Positions 15,197 through 24,049 of a stretch of DNA of 64,000 bases are shown one piece after another. The notes beneath the pieces were generated by a model. That model searched no databases. It was not told the origin of the DNA and was given only the letters and a program-made list of their open reading frames with translations. Every line of letters begins with the position of its first letter. Position 1 is the first letter of the stretch. A program made the translations under genes and the position numbers. This stretch comes from Bacteroidales bacterium (GTDB taxonomy: Bacteria; Bacteroidota; Bacteroidia; Bacteroidales; JAIOZK01): positions 1 through 64,000 of the forward strand of contig JAIOZK010000020.1 in the NCBI GenBank assembly GCA_021740625.1, read 5' to 3'.

Positions 15197-17167
15197 ATGA
15201 TGAAGGAACATTTGAAATATCTTAAGTTTCTGCTGAAAAAATTGTTGCTGATACTGGTATTTTTCTCTTTGCTCAGACTGTTATTTTACATTTTGCATCA
15301 CAATGAGTTTGATATAAGCCTATCAGAACTGCCCGGGATCTTATTTTACGGCATTCGTTTCGACCTTTCGGTAGTGTTTACCGCAAACCTCCTGATCATA
15401 TTGTTGTATCTGCTCCCCTTCCCCTTCAGGAGCAATCGCTTTTATCGTTCTTCTGTCAATTTTATTTTCATCCTGATCAACATAATCGCATTTTCTATTT
15501 ATGCGATCGACTTTGAGTTTTTCAATCTCTACCAAAGAAGAATATCCTACCCTGAATTAAGCTCTTTCCTGGAAAATTTCAATATGGGGGTAGTTTTCGA
15601 ATTCATTGTCAACTACTGGATACCTTTGATCATATGCTTATTTTTTTCATGCTTGTTTATCCTGATCAACAAGAATATCCGTTTCCGGAAACCCCGGCTA
15701 AGTTCTGGATGGAATTATTACACAGGCCAAACTTTGATTTTTTTGGTATTTATGGGTTTAAGCATCCTACTTGGCAGAGGCGGTTTACAGATGAAACCCC
15801 TGGATATCGTCATGGCCGGTCATTACACAAAAAGTAAGAACATAAGCCTGGTCACCAACAATCCCTTTGTTCTGATCAAAACACTGGACCGGGAATCTTT
15901 TGATCAGGATACTTCAGAATCATGCCCCGAGCTTTATTCCGGTAAAAAATATATCAAATCATATTATGATCCCGGCAAGGATTTCAACAGTAAAAATATC
16001 GTCATCATCATCCTGGAAAGTTTTTCAAAGGAATTCATTGGCTCCCTGAATCCCAATTTTCAGCAGCATCAGGATTATCACGATTATACTCCCTTTCTCG
16101 ACTCCCTGATCAATCATAGCTTTGTATGCACAAATGCTTTTGCCAATGATGAGAATTCAATCAGGGCCCTGCCCAATATCATTTCAGGCATCCCTTCTCT
16201 GATGAAAGACAATTTGCCTTATTCTCTATACATACAGAATCATTTCAGCAGTCTTTCATCCCTGCTGAAGGAAAAAGGATATCACAGCTCATTTTTTCAT
16301 GGCGGAAAGAACGGTACCATGTCGTTTGATGCCCTGGTCAAACTCAATGAATTCGACCGGTATTACGGCATGAATGAATATCCTGGCAAAGAAGATTATG
16401 ACGGTCACTGGGGCATTTACGATGATAAGTTTTTTGGATTTATGGCAGATAAACTGGATGAAACGAAACAACCTTTTCTTTCTGTGGTTTTCTCTCTTTC
16501 CAATCACGCTCCCTATAAAGTTCCGGAGCGCTTGCAATCAAACTTCCAGGAATATGAACTTCCCATTCACAGGGTAGCTGCCTATACAGATTATTCTCTA
16601 AAAGAATTCTTTGAAAAAGCATCCAGAATGGACTGGTTCAGCAGCACGGTATTCGTCATTACAGCAGATCACGTGCCCAGACCGCAAGAAAGATACAAAG
16701 CTTTTTATCAAAAAGGACCGGGTAGCAGAATGGTGCCCATCATTTTCTACGATCCTGGCAATCCGAATCTGAATGCCAGCTTTTCTGAAACCGCACAACA
16801 AATCGACATCATGCCCAGCCTCCTGGATTACCTGAATTACGACAAACAATTCTTTGCCTTCGGCAGCAGCCTCTTCGACAGCAGCGCCAAACGCTTTGCC
16901 ATTACATACCTTGGCAACAACAGGCATCTTTATATCAAAGACAGCCTGGCAATTTATACCAAAAATGACGAGATCTCATATGCTTATCTTTATCAAGAAG
17001 ATAGCCTCTTAAACAATAAGATCAAAGCCTTGCCACATTATCTGCAACGTGCGCTGAAGCAAGAAATATTTTGTTTCAGGGATTTTTATGTGGAGGCTAT
17101 GATCAGGAATAAGCTTACCTTTGAACGCAATTTGTACCACAACAACCTGCAATCATGGGCAAACTGA
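15197..17167 (+). CDS. LTA synthase-like phosphotransferase (sulfatase fold)
   Basis: The start is put at the ATG pair 15197/15200; the track uses a TTG at 15188. The product has about 656 residues with five N-terminal membrane helices (to about 200) and a large periplasmic alkaline-phosphatase-superfamily domain. Motifs: NIVIIILESFSKEF (metal Glu), DENSIRALPNIISGIPS (candidate Ser nucleophile), SFFHGGKNGTMSF, FSLSNHAPY and VFVITADHVPR (metal Asp/His). This matches the LtaS/MdoB family, which moves phosphoglycerol or phosphoethanolamine from phospholipid to surface glycans or lipid A. It overlaps the next gene by 13 bases and opens the tgt-lptF insert cassette. Confidence 0.88.
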   Translation: MMKEHLKYLKFLLKKLLLILVFFSLLRLLFYILHHNEFDISLSELPGILFYGIRFDLSVVFTANLLIILLYLLPFPFRSNRFYRSSVNFIFILINIIAFSIYAIDFEFFNLYQRRISYPELSSFLENFNMGVVFEFIVNYWIPLIICLFFSCLFILINKNIRFRKPRLSSGWNYYTGQTLIFLVFMGLSILLGRGGLQMKPLDIVMAGHYTKSKNISLVTNNPFVLIKTLDRESFDQDTSESCPELYSGKKYIKSYYDPGKDFNSKNIVIIILESFSKEFIGSLNPNFQQHQDYHDYTPFLDSLINHSFVCTNAFANDENSIRALPNIISGIPSLMKDNLPYSLYIQNHFSSLSSLLKEKGYHSSFFHGGKNGTMSFDALVKLNEFDRYYGMNEYPGKEDYDGHWGIYDDKFFGFMADKLDETKQPFLSVVFSLSNHAPYKVPERLQSNFQEYELPIHRVAAYTDYSLKEFFEKASRMDWFSSTVFVITADHVPRPQERYKAFYQKGPGSRMVPIIFYDPGNPNLNASFSETAQQIDIMPSLLDYLNYDKQFFAFGSSLFDSSAKRFAITYLGNNRHLYIKDSLAIYTKNDEISYAYLYQEDSLLNNKIKALPHYLQRALKQEIFCFRDFYVEAMIRNKLTFERNLYHNNLQSWAN

Positions 17168-18798
17168 TCATAAAGCTTGAAAAGAATCCCTGGATACTTT
17201 ACATGCTTGCTATTGTATTGGTTTTTCCTGCTTTGCTCATCAACCTGGGAAAACATCCTTTCACCTCGGATGAGCAGATCAGGGGTCTGGTGGCGCTGGA
17301 GATGCTGATCCGGGATAACTTCATGGTACCGACCATGCATGGTGACTTTTACCTCAAGAAACCACCTCTTTTCAACTGGATCATTCTGGCTTATGCCTGG
17401 GTTTTCGGAAACTTCGATGAGTTTAGCCTGCGATTGCCAACCGTGGTTTCCAGTATATTGTATGCAGCTACGGTCTTTTATTTTTTCAGAAAACATTTCG
17501 GGAACAAAGTCGCTTTTGCAAACGCCATCGTACTGCTTACCTGCGGCAGGATGCTTTTCTGGGATACGCAACTGGCACTTATCGACATCACCTTTTCCTG
17601 GGTGATCTTCATCAATTTCATGATCATATACGAATATTTTAACAAAGGAAAGTTCTGGCAATTGTTCCTGATCTCTTATGCCCTGACCGCCATCGCCTTT
17701 ATGCTGAAGGGACTTCCCTCCGTTGTTTTCCAGGGGACCACACTGCTGGTGTTTTTCATTTACAAAAAAAGATTTCTGAAACTGATCTCCTGGCAGCATG
17801 TCGCAGGAATACTGCTTTTTGTGTTTTTGCTCGGCATTTATTATTTGATGTATTTTAAGTCCTTCCCGGGGACTTTTGAAGATGTGATCTCCACGCTTTT
17901 TGCCGAAACCACGCGGCGTACCGTTTTGCGCTTTGGCTGGGAAAGGACCCTGCTGCACCTGCTGACTTTCCCCTTTGAACAGATGTACCATTTTTTGCCC
18001 TGGTCTGTTCTAACCATTCTTTTGTTCAGGAAAAAACTATTCAAAAAACTTTTTACCCATCCGCTGATCAAATACAATGCGGTAATCATGCTAGCCAACA
18101 TCATTGTTTACTGGACTTCCCCCGAAGTACATCCGCGCTACCTGCTGATGTTTGTGCCCTTGTTTTTCAGTGTACTGCTGTATCTTTACTATAAAATTTC
18201 ACTCACCCGGAACCTGCAAAAAGATATCATTGACTATGTCTTCATATTCCTTGCCATTGCCGGCACACTTGGTAGTCTTGTATTGCCCTTTCTGAAACAA
18301 ACAGAACAAATCCACCTGATCTGGCTGAAAACACTCTTCGTGTTCCTGTTGCTTGCCTTCTTCACCTATTTGCTGATCAGAATGAGGACGTACCGCATCA
18401 TATTGTTTGGGATCATACTGCTCATCGTCAGGATTGGATTTAATTTTTCGGTCCTGGAAGTGCGTTCCAAAGTTGGTTACCGGGTCGAAAGCAGGGAAGG
18501 CGCCATCAAGACCGGGCAATTGACAAAGGGAAAAGAATTGAAAAAATACAAAAACACCTGGATGGATGATTTCAGTGCTTTTTATATCACGCGAGAAAGG
18601 ATGGATATCCTCAGGCCCCAGCGTGAGAATTTCGATACCAGCACTTATTACCTGGTAGATGAACGTCGTATAGATGAAAAGGATTTCGAAAAGATCCATC
18701 AATTCGACCTGGTGTGGGAAAGAAAGAATATCTGGCTCACCCGCATTAAACCCAAAAAAAGTAAAATGCTGAAGGATGGCAGTGAAGAAGGAAAATAA
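17155..18798 (+). CDS. ArnT-like family 39 glycosyltransferase
   Basis: The 547-residue multispanning membrane protein starts within the end of the upstream gene. It has the GT39/ArnT architecture: one helix (about 16-33), then the periplasmic loop with acidic pair TSDEQIRGLVALEML and the YLKKPPLFNW motif, then ten or more helices and a short C-terminal soluble part. These enzymes use undecaprenyl- or dolichyl-phosphate sugars to glycosylate lipid A or proteins at the outer leaflet of the inner membrane. A Und-P-sugar synthase-like gene lies two genes downstream. A paralogue with the same LEQNPW/KPPLFNW skeleton occurs at 48697. Sugar and acceptor are unknown. Confidence 0.88.
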   Translation: MGKLIIKLEKNPWILYMLAIVLVFPALLINLGKHPFTSDEQIRGLVALEMLIRDNFMVPTMHGDFYLKKPPLFNWIILAYAWVFGNFDEFSLRLPTVVSSILYAATVFYFFRKHFGNKVAFANAIVLLTCGRMLFWDTQLALIDITFSWVIFINFMIIYEYFNKGKFWQLFLISYALTAIAFMLKGLPSVVFQGTTLLVFFIYKKRFLKLISWQHVAGILLFVFLLGIYYLMYFKSFPGTFEDVISTLFAETTRRTVLRFGWERTLLHLLTFPFEQMYHFLPWSVLTILLFRKKLFKKLFTHPLIKYNAVIMLANIIVYWTSPEVHPRYLLMFVPLFFSVLLYLYYKISLTRNLQKDIIDYVFIFLAIAGTLGSLVLPFLKQTEQIHLIWLKTLFVFLLLAFFTYLLIRMRTYRIILFGIILLIVRIGFNFSVLEVRSKVGYRVESREGAIKTGQLTKGKELKKYKNTWMDDFSAFYITRERMDILRPQRENFDTSTYYLVDERRIDEKDFEKIHQFDLVWERKNIWLTRIKPKKSKMLKDGSEEGK

Positions 18799-19648
18799 AA
18801 AATACAAGTACCTGCAGTTGGCCCTCAAACTGACTATAACCGCCGTGGCCCTCTATTTTGTGTTCAGGAAGATTGAGCTCGATAAATTGCTAACCTACTA
18901 TAAAACTGCAGATTTGCTTTATCTCTTCATTGCACTTACAGCTTTCGTTATGGGCCAGTTTATTTCTGCCCTGCGTCTCAATGTGTTTTTCAGGAAGATC
19001 GACCTGTATGTCAGCGACCGGAGCAATTTCAAGCTTTACCTGCTGGGCATGTTTTACAATGTTTTCCTGCCGGGTGGTATCGGTGGGGATGCTTACAAAA
19101 TCTATCTGCTGAAGAAAAAATTCAATTATAAAATACGTTCTCTTTTCTGGTGTATCTTTACCGACCGCCTGATCGGGCTACTGGTTTTGTTTTGCCTGGC
19201 GGTATTCCTCTTTCTATTCCTGCCGGGCTATGGTCGCTTTCAATGGTATGCCTGCTTGCTGATCCCCCTTGCTATCCTTGTTTATCATATCTTTATCCGG
19301 CAATTCCTGCCACAATTTAAAGGTATTTTTTTCGATACCTTCAGTCAGTCTTTTTTTATCCAGGTTTTGCAATTGTTCTGCGCATTGTTCATCTTGTTTG
19401 CTTTCGGCAGCAGCGAAGAATATGTTTCCTATTTGTTCCTTTTCCTGATTTCCTCCATCGTGGCCTCACTTCCCATAACAATTGGTGGGGTTGGAGCCCG
19501 TGAAATAACCTTTCTCTATGGGGCCGAAATGCTTGGATTGAACACCAATCTCTCAGTGGCCCTGAGTTTTATGTTTTACATCATGACACTCCTGACCTCT
19601 CTTTCAGGAATTTATTTTAGTTTAGATCATAAAAAAATTGCTTTGTGA
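18776..19648 (+). CDS. Flippase-like (UPF0104/AglD-type) membrane protein
   Basis: The 290-residue protein starts 23 bases inside the previous gene. It contains about seven or eight membrane helices and the conserved motifs of the lysylphosphatidylglycerol-synthase membrane domain/AglD family: MFYNVFLPGGIGGDAYKIYLLKKK (residues about 98-121), TDRLIGLLVL and SLPITIGGVGAREITFLYGAE (about 235-255). Family members are proposed to move lipid-linked sugars or lipids across membranes. The stop and the next start share one base (TGATG), so translation is coupled to the GT2. A role in flipping the lipid-linked sugar used by the ArnT-like enzyme is my inference. Confidence 0.85.
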   Translation: MAVKKENKKYKYLQLALKLTITAVALYFVFRKIELDKLLTYYKTADLLYLFIALTAFVMGQFISALRLNVFFRKIDLYVSDRSNFKLYLLGMFYNVFLPGGIGGDAYKIYLLKKKFNYKIRSLFWCIFTDRLIGLLVLFCLAVFLFLFLPGYGRFQWYACLLIPLAILVYHIFIRQFLPQFKGIFFDTFSQSFFIQVLQLFCALFILFAFGSSEEYVSYLFLFLISSIVASLPITIGGVGAREITFLYGAEMLGLNTNLSVALSFMFYIMTLLTSLSGIYFSLDHKKIAL

Positions 19649-20601
19649 TGAAAGATTTCGTTTCCATTATCATCCCGATTCACAACGAAGAACCCAATAT
19701 TGCCGAACTTACCGAGGGTATTGTTGCCGAGATGAAAACCACCAAATATGGTTTTGAACTGATCTATATCAATGACGGCAGCACCGATGATTCCTGGAAA
19801 AGGATCAGGGAAGTATCGGATAAATTCGAGGAAGTCAGGGGCATTGACCTGGCAGGCAACTACGGGCAAACCATTGCCATGCGGGTTGGTTTCAAAGAAA
19901 CAAAGGGAGATTTTATCATTGCTTATGATGGCGACCAGCAGCATGAACCCAGGTACCTGCACACCTTCATCAAATATCTGGAAGAAGGTTACGACATGGT
20001 GAGCGCTGACAAAGCCATCAGGGCGGACGGCTGGCTCAAAGACCGTTTTGCAAAGGCCGGACACTGGACCATCAGCAAGATCACCGGGGTAAAATTGCGC
20101 TATTTCGGAGCCACACCCAAAGCTTACCGCAGCTACATGGTGAAAGACCTGAATATGCTGGGCGATGAACACCGCTTCATCGGTGCTACCATGGTGAAGA
20201 AGGGAATTAAGTATATCGAATTCCCGATGACCATACAATCCCGCAAAGGCGGCAAAAGCAATTACAAACTGAGCAAGATCTTCCTGGTGATCATCGACCT
20301 GATCTTTTTGAAATTCATCCTGAGCTATATGAACAAGCCCTTTCGTCTTTTCGGTTTGTGGGGCGGACTGATATTTCTCATCGGCCTTGTTTTCAGCCTG
20401 ATCATGACCATCGGTTCTTTGTTCTTCGGCATCAACATCCGTGAGAACTACCTGGCTGAATTCCTGTTTTTTACCTCCATGACCCTGATCGGCCTGTTGC
20501 TGGTCAGCATTGGCATCCTGGCCGAGATCGGGATCTTTAACTATTATGCCGGAGACATCAAAAAGCCCTATGTCATCCGAAAAAAAACGGATGAGACCTG
20601 A
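19648..20601 (+). CDS. Polyprenyl-phosphate sugar synthase-like GT2
   Basis: The ATG at 19648 overlaps the previous stop; the track starts one codon earlier at GTG. The 317-residue protein has a GT2 domain with VSIIIPIHNEEPNI, LIYINDGSTDDSW and the DxD motif YDGDQQHEP, then RKGGKSNYKLSK, followed by two C-terminal membrane helices (about 230-300). This is the layout of DPM1/GtrB/ArnC-type enzymes that load sugar onto undecaprenyl phosphate at the cytoplasmic face. It probably supplies the donor for the ArnT-like enzyme in the same operon. A 325-residue antisense ORF over it is a shadow. Confidence 0.9.
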   Translation: MKDFVSIIIPIHNEEPNIAELTEGIVAEMKTTKYGFELIYINDGSTDDSWKRIREVSDKFEEVRGIDLAGNYGQTIAMRVGFKETKGDFIIAYDGDQQHEPRYLHTFIKYLEEGYDMVSADKAIRADGWLKDRFAKAGHWTISKITGVKLRYFGATPKAYRSYMVKDLNMLGDEHRFIGATMVKKGIKYIEFPMTIQSRKGGKSNYKLSKIFLVIIDLIFLKFILSYMNKPFRLFGLWGGLIFLIGLVFSLIMTIGSLFFGINIRENYLAEFLFFTSMTLIGLLLVSIGILAEIGIFNYYAGDIKKPYVIRKKTDET

Positions 20602-20618
20602 CACAATGCCGGTGTAAG

Positions 20619-21386
20619 ATGCACTACAAAACCATCGTCATATCAGACACGCACCTGGGTTCGGCCGATACAAAAGCCAAAGAACTTTCCAAGTTTCTGA
20701 AGGCAAATTCCTGTGAACGTCTGATCTTGAACGGGGACATCATCGATGCCTGGAACCTGAAAAGAAGCGGCAACTGGTCCAAAAAAGACACCCGCATTTT
20801 CAGGAGGATACTGAAAATGATGGAATCGCATGATACCGAAGTAATTTATGTGAAGGGAAACCATGATGATTTTTTGAACAATGTAATCCCTTTCAGTATG
20901 GGGAAGTTTTATGTCCTGAATTCTTATGAACTGAAATCGGGTGATAAGACACTCTTCGTAACCCATGGCGATATTTTCGATATGATAAGCACCAATATGA
21001 AATGGCTGGCCAACCTGGGGGATATGGGATACAAATTCTTGCTGTGGATGAACCGCAGGTATAACCAACGCAGGCGACTGAAAGGATTGCCTTACTATTC
21101 CCTTTCCCAGGAGATCAAACACAAAGTAAAACTCGCGGTAAATTTCATTTTCGATTTTGAAAACACCATGATAGAGTATGCCCGCAAACGCAATTACGAC
21201 GGGATCATATGCGGGCATATTCATCAGCCGGCTTTGAAAGTCATTGATGATTTATTGTACCTGAACTCCGGCGACTGGGTGGAAACCATGTCGGCCCTGG
21301 TCGAAGATTTCAATCACAAATGGCAGGTTGTTTATTATGATGATATCATTCCCTCCCAACAGGGTGAAATAATTTTCCCCGATTAA
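20619..21386 (+). CDS. LpxH-like metallophosphoesterase
   Basis: The 255-residue calcineurin-like phosphoesterase has all metal-binding blocks: ISDTHLG (D-x-H), LNGDIID, VKGNHDD, VTHGDIFD and GHIHQP. The arrangement GDIIDAWNL plus GDWVETMSAL resembles UDP-2,3-diacylglucosamine hydrolases (LpxH/LpxH2-type) of lipid A synthesis and related envelope phosphatases. It starts 18 bases after the GT2 gene and closes the plus-strand run, before a 78-base gap and a separate promoter for lptF. Whether it is the essential LpxH or a cassette-specific pyrophosphatase cannot be decided here. Confidence 0.85.
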   Translation: MHYKTIVISDTHLGSADTKAKELSKFLKANSCERLILNGDIIDAWNLKRSGNWSKKDTRIFRRILKMMESHDTEVIYVKGNHDDFLNNVIPFSMGKFYVLNSYELKSGDKTLFVTHGDIFDMISTNMKWLANLGDMGYKFLLWMNRRYNQRRRLKGLPYYSLSQEIKHKVKLAVNFIFDFENTMIEYARKRNYDGIICGHIHQPALKVIDDLLYLNSGDWVETMSALVEDFNHKWQVVYYDDIIPSQQGEIIFPD

Positions 21387-21431
21387 AGTTTAATTATCAT
21401 TCATACAATGCTTACAATGATCATTAATCAC

Positions 21432-21439
21432 TAAATTTG
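21432..21439 (+). promoter_or_regulatory. lptF promoter (-7 TAAATTTG)
   Basis: TAAATTTG matches TAnnTTTG exactly, 25 bases before the lptF start. This suggests lptF can be transcribed independently of the upstream cassette. No clear -33 is seen. Confidence 0.5.
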
Positions 21440-21464
21440 TTGCTCATTCATACGCGAAGATTGC

Positions 21465-22541
21465 ATGCGGATCATCGACTGGTACATCATAAAAAAATTC
21501 CTGGGCACTTTTTTTTACGCCATTTCCCTCCTGATCATCATCGTGATCATCTTCGACATTTCCGAGAACATTGATGAATTTCTTGAAAACGACGCACCAT
21601 TCAACGAGATCGTATTCTCATATTATGTGAATTTTATCCCCTATTTTATCAATCTATTTATCTATCTTTTTACTTTCATCTCGGTGATCTTTTTCACTTC
21701 CAAGCTCGCATCCAATACGGAGATCATCGCCTTTTTGAGCAGTGGCATCAGTTTTTACCGTTTTCTCAGGCCTTATTTTATTTCAGCCATCTTCCTCGCA
21801 TTGCTTTCCTTTTACCTGGCCAATTTCCTGATCCCGCGCACCAACAAGACAAGGCGCATTTTCAAAACCACTTACATGGAAGAACTTATCAAAAGCAAGG
21901 ACCGCAATATTCACCTGCAGCTCAAGCCGGGGACTTATATTTACGTAGAGAATTTCAATGTACGCAGCAATTCGGGTTTTAAGTTCGCCATCGAAAAATT
22001 TGATGAGGAAAAACTGTATTACAAACTGAGGGGAGAGCGTATACGCTGGGATTCTGCCAGCCAGCATTGGATCATTACCGATTACTATGTTCGCCGGATC
22101 GACGGTTTGAATGAAAAGATCACCAAAGGACAGGAACTGGATACGGCGCTTGCATTGAGACCCTCAGACCTGTATGTGTATAAAGAGGATTTTGAAGAAA
22201 TGAACTTCTGGGAGCTGAACGAAAAAATCGCTGCCGAAAAACTCAAAGGCAGCGAAAAGGTAAAAATGTACGAGGTTGAAAAGAGCAAAAGACTCGCATC
22301 GCCTTTTGCCACACTAGTGATGACGCTGATCGGTGTTTCCCTTTCGAGCCGGAAAATGCGCGGAGGCATCGGCATGCATCTCGGACTGGGGATCGGGATT
22401 ACTTTCCTGTATATCCTGTTTATGCAAATCAGCACGGTGTTTGCCACCCTGGGGAATTTACCGACCAACCTGGCGGCATGGGTGCCCAATATAATTTTTA
22501 CCATGCTGGGAATTTACCTGTTGATGAAAGCTCCGAAGTAG
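21465..22541 (+). CDS. LptF/LptG family permease (YjgP/YjgQ)
   Basis: The 358-residue protein has three N-terminal helices (about 12-35, 50-75, 100-120), a periplasmic beta-jellyroll-like middle (about 130-260) and three C-terminal helices (about 280-355), with SPFATLVMTLIGVSLSSRKMRGG at the start of the last bundle. This is the architecture of LptF/LptG, the inner-membrane permeases that extract lipopolysaccharide with LptB. Bacteroidota usually encode such permeases singly. It lies downstream of the lipid A-type cassette and ends just before MITE copy B. It cannot be assigned to LptF versus LptG by eye. Confidence 0.9.
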   Translation: MRIIDWYIIKKFLGTFFYAISLLIIIVIIFDISENIDEFLENDAPFNEIVFSYYVNFIPYFINLFIYLFTFISVIFFTSKLASNTEIIAFLSSGISFYRFLRPYFISAIFLALLSFYLANFLIPRTNKTRRIFKTTYMEELIKSKDRNIHLQLKPGTYIYVENFNVRSNSGFKFAIEKFDEEKLYYKLRGERIRWDSASQHWIITDYYVRRIDGLNEKITKGQELDTALALRPSDLYVYKEDFEEMNFWELNEKIAAEKLKGSEKVKMYEVEKSKRLASPFATLVMTLIGVSLSSRKMRGGIGMHLGLGIGITFLYILFMQISTVFATLGNLPTNLAAWVPNIIFTMLGIYLLMKAPK

Positions 22542-22553
22542 CACTGCAAAACT

Positions 22554-22723
22554 AATTAGAGTCTGTCCATAAACTCGCCCTCCTTCGCAAACCCCTCTAA
22601 CTCTCCGCCTAAGGCTGAGAGAACCATCCAACCCCTTGGCTGTGTGGGGGATTTTCCCTTCAGGGGACTAAGGGGGTGCGGAGGGTGGTGGTAAAATTGA
22701 GACTTTATGGACAGACTCTAATT
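22554..22723. mobile_element. MITE-like element, copy B (perfect termini)
   Basis: The 170-bp element is bounded by a perfect 20-base inverted repeat, AATTAGAGTCTGTCCATAAA (22554-22573) and its complement (22704-22723). The inside is C/G-run rich (ACCCCCTTAGTCCCC-like on the minus strand) and differs from the interior of copies A, D and E. The right terminus contains the stop codon and last codon of the minus-strand gene ending at 22718. A fragment of similar interior occurs at 47985-48022. There is no ORF. Confidence 0.8.
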
Positions 22724-24049
22724 AATCTCCACCTTCCCATCATATGATTTGATCCTGATGACCGAATTCTTTTTGGGCGATCCCCCTTTTTTGATGTAAT
22801 CGGCCAGCAGTTTTTCGGATTCTTTTTCCAGGATGATCTCATCAAATTTCCTTTTATCCAGATCTATGTTCGTATATCTTGAATCGATGGATATTTTGTA
22901 ATCGGCTTTGTCATCAACATCGATCTCGAGATTGGTATATTTTGTTTCCAGTTCAACCAGATCAAAACCGGGTTTTAAATGATTCACATTGATGTTATCA
23001 TCATATGAATTCAGCTTGAATTTTTCCTCAATAATACCAATGGTGAAAGTAGTGTATTTGCTGTTCCCCTCAAGCGATGCAATGCCCCTGAAACTGATCT
23101 TATCATCATAGCTTTGCAGGTCAACATGCTCCTCAATATTTCCGAATGCCATGCGGGAATAGGAACTTTTTAGGTTGAGCATGTTGAGATTGCCAAAATC
23201 AAATGAGCAGTCATATGCATCCAGGACCACCTCGTTCAGGTTGGTCGTGACCAGGGTGGTGTATTTGGCTGTTCCTTCAATCCCGCTTACCTTGTCAAAA
23301 TATATCTTGTCATCATAAGAATTCAGTTTTACCCCCATACATTCCTTTACATGAACCTTTGAATATTTTGAATCGAGTTCCAATGTACCTGCATTGCCAA
23401 TTTCCACATCGCTATCGTAAAGCTTCAACACACATTCTTCCATTTCACTGGCGATCAAATCTGTATAACGCAGATCAAAGCTTATGGGTGCAGCACATCG
23501 CACCAGTTCAAGATTTCCATCATAAACCGTGAGCTTGGAACGGGCAAAAAGGGCATCGATTTGTATATCGGAATAACTGCTATTCAGGAAAAACTCATTG
23601 TTACGGGGTATGTATACTGTATAATTCACCTTGTAACTTTCGATATCAATTGATTTCCCGTTCTCAAATTTCATGCTTGTGGAACGACTGAATGAACTGT
23701 TTTTTGTTGAGAGTGATTCAAAGAATTTAGTATCAATGATAAGATGTTCCTCATTGATTTCGACCATAGGATTGCGGATGGCTTTTACAAATGTTTCCAG
23801 GTCTTCTGGCTTCTTCACCTCTATGGTATATTCCACCCGCAGGCGCATTTGTTGCTTGTCCCAGGTATTAATTTTTACATCCCCGAGTTTATTGTAAAAA
23901 CCGATTTCCGTATTGGCATCTACATCATAATTCTTTTCAAATACATCCGATTTGGAGACTTCCTGTGTATAAATATTTCCGGAAAAAATCAGCATGCCTG
24001 AAATCAGCATGCTAATAAATGATATTATCATTTTCTTTTCTGTTCTCAT
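22718..24049 (-). CDS. Secreted repeat-rich beta protein (DUF4097-like)
   Basis: The start is uncertain: the ATG at 24049 (MRTEKKMIISF) is chosen, with 24067 and 24031 possible; all overlap the upstream gene. After a signal peptide (to about YTQEV) the protein is made of short strands alternating two motifs about 20 residues apart: SYDDKI-type (NSYDDKIYF, QSYDDKISF, NSYDDNINV, KSYDGKVEI) and KYT/SYS-type (SKYSKVHV, AKYTTLVT, SKYTTFTI, TKYTNLEI, SRYTNIDL). This suggests a beta-helix or beta-roll like the putative-adhesin DUF4097 fold. It is the third gene of a sigma/anti-sigma operon and probably envelope-located. The last codon and stop lie in a MITE terminus. Confidence 0.75.
   Translation of the reverse strand: MRTEKKMIISFISMLISGMLIFSGNIYTQEVSKSDVFEKNYDVDANTEIGFYNKLGDVKINTWDKQQMRLRVEYTIEVKKPEDLETFVKAIRNPMVEINEEHLIIDTKFFESLSTKNSSFSRSTSMKFENGKSIDIESYKVNYTVYIPRNNEFFLNSSYSDIQIDALFARSKLTVYDGNLELVRCAAPISFDLRYTDLIASEMEECVLKLYDSDVEIGNAGTLELDSKYSKVHVKECMGVKLNSYDDKIYFDKVSGIEGTAKYTTLVTTNLNEVVLDAYDCSFDFGNLNMLNLKSSYSRMAFGNIEEHVDLQSYDDKISFRGIASLEGNSKYTTFTIGIIEEKFKLNSYDDNINVNHLKPGFDLVELETKYTNLEIDVDDKADYKISIDSRYTNIDLDKRKFDEIILEKESEKLLADYIKKGGSPKKNSVIRIKSYDGKVEIN

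Noticed and set aside
17086-17991. 301-residue minus-strand ORF over the LtaS-like/ArnT-like junction
   Set aside because: It overlaps two well-supported genes on the other strand and shows no recognisable domain.
19627-20604. 325-residue minus-strand ORF antisense to the GT2 gene
   Set aside because: It mirrors the GT2 gene almost exactly, has no domain or signal features, and its composition (many D/H/Q) is that of an antisense shadow.
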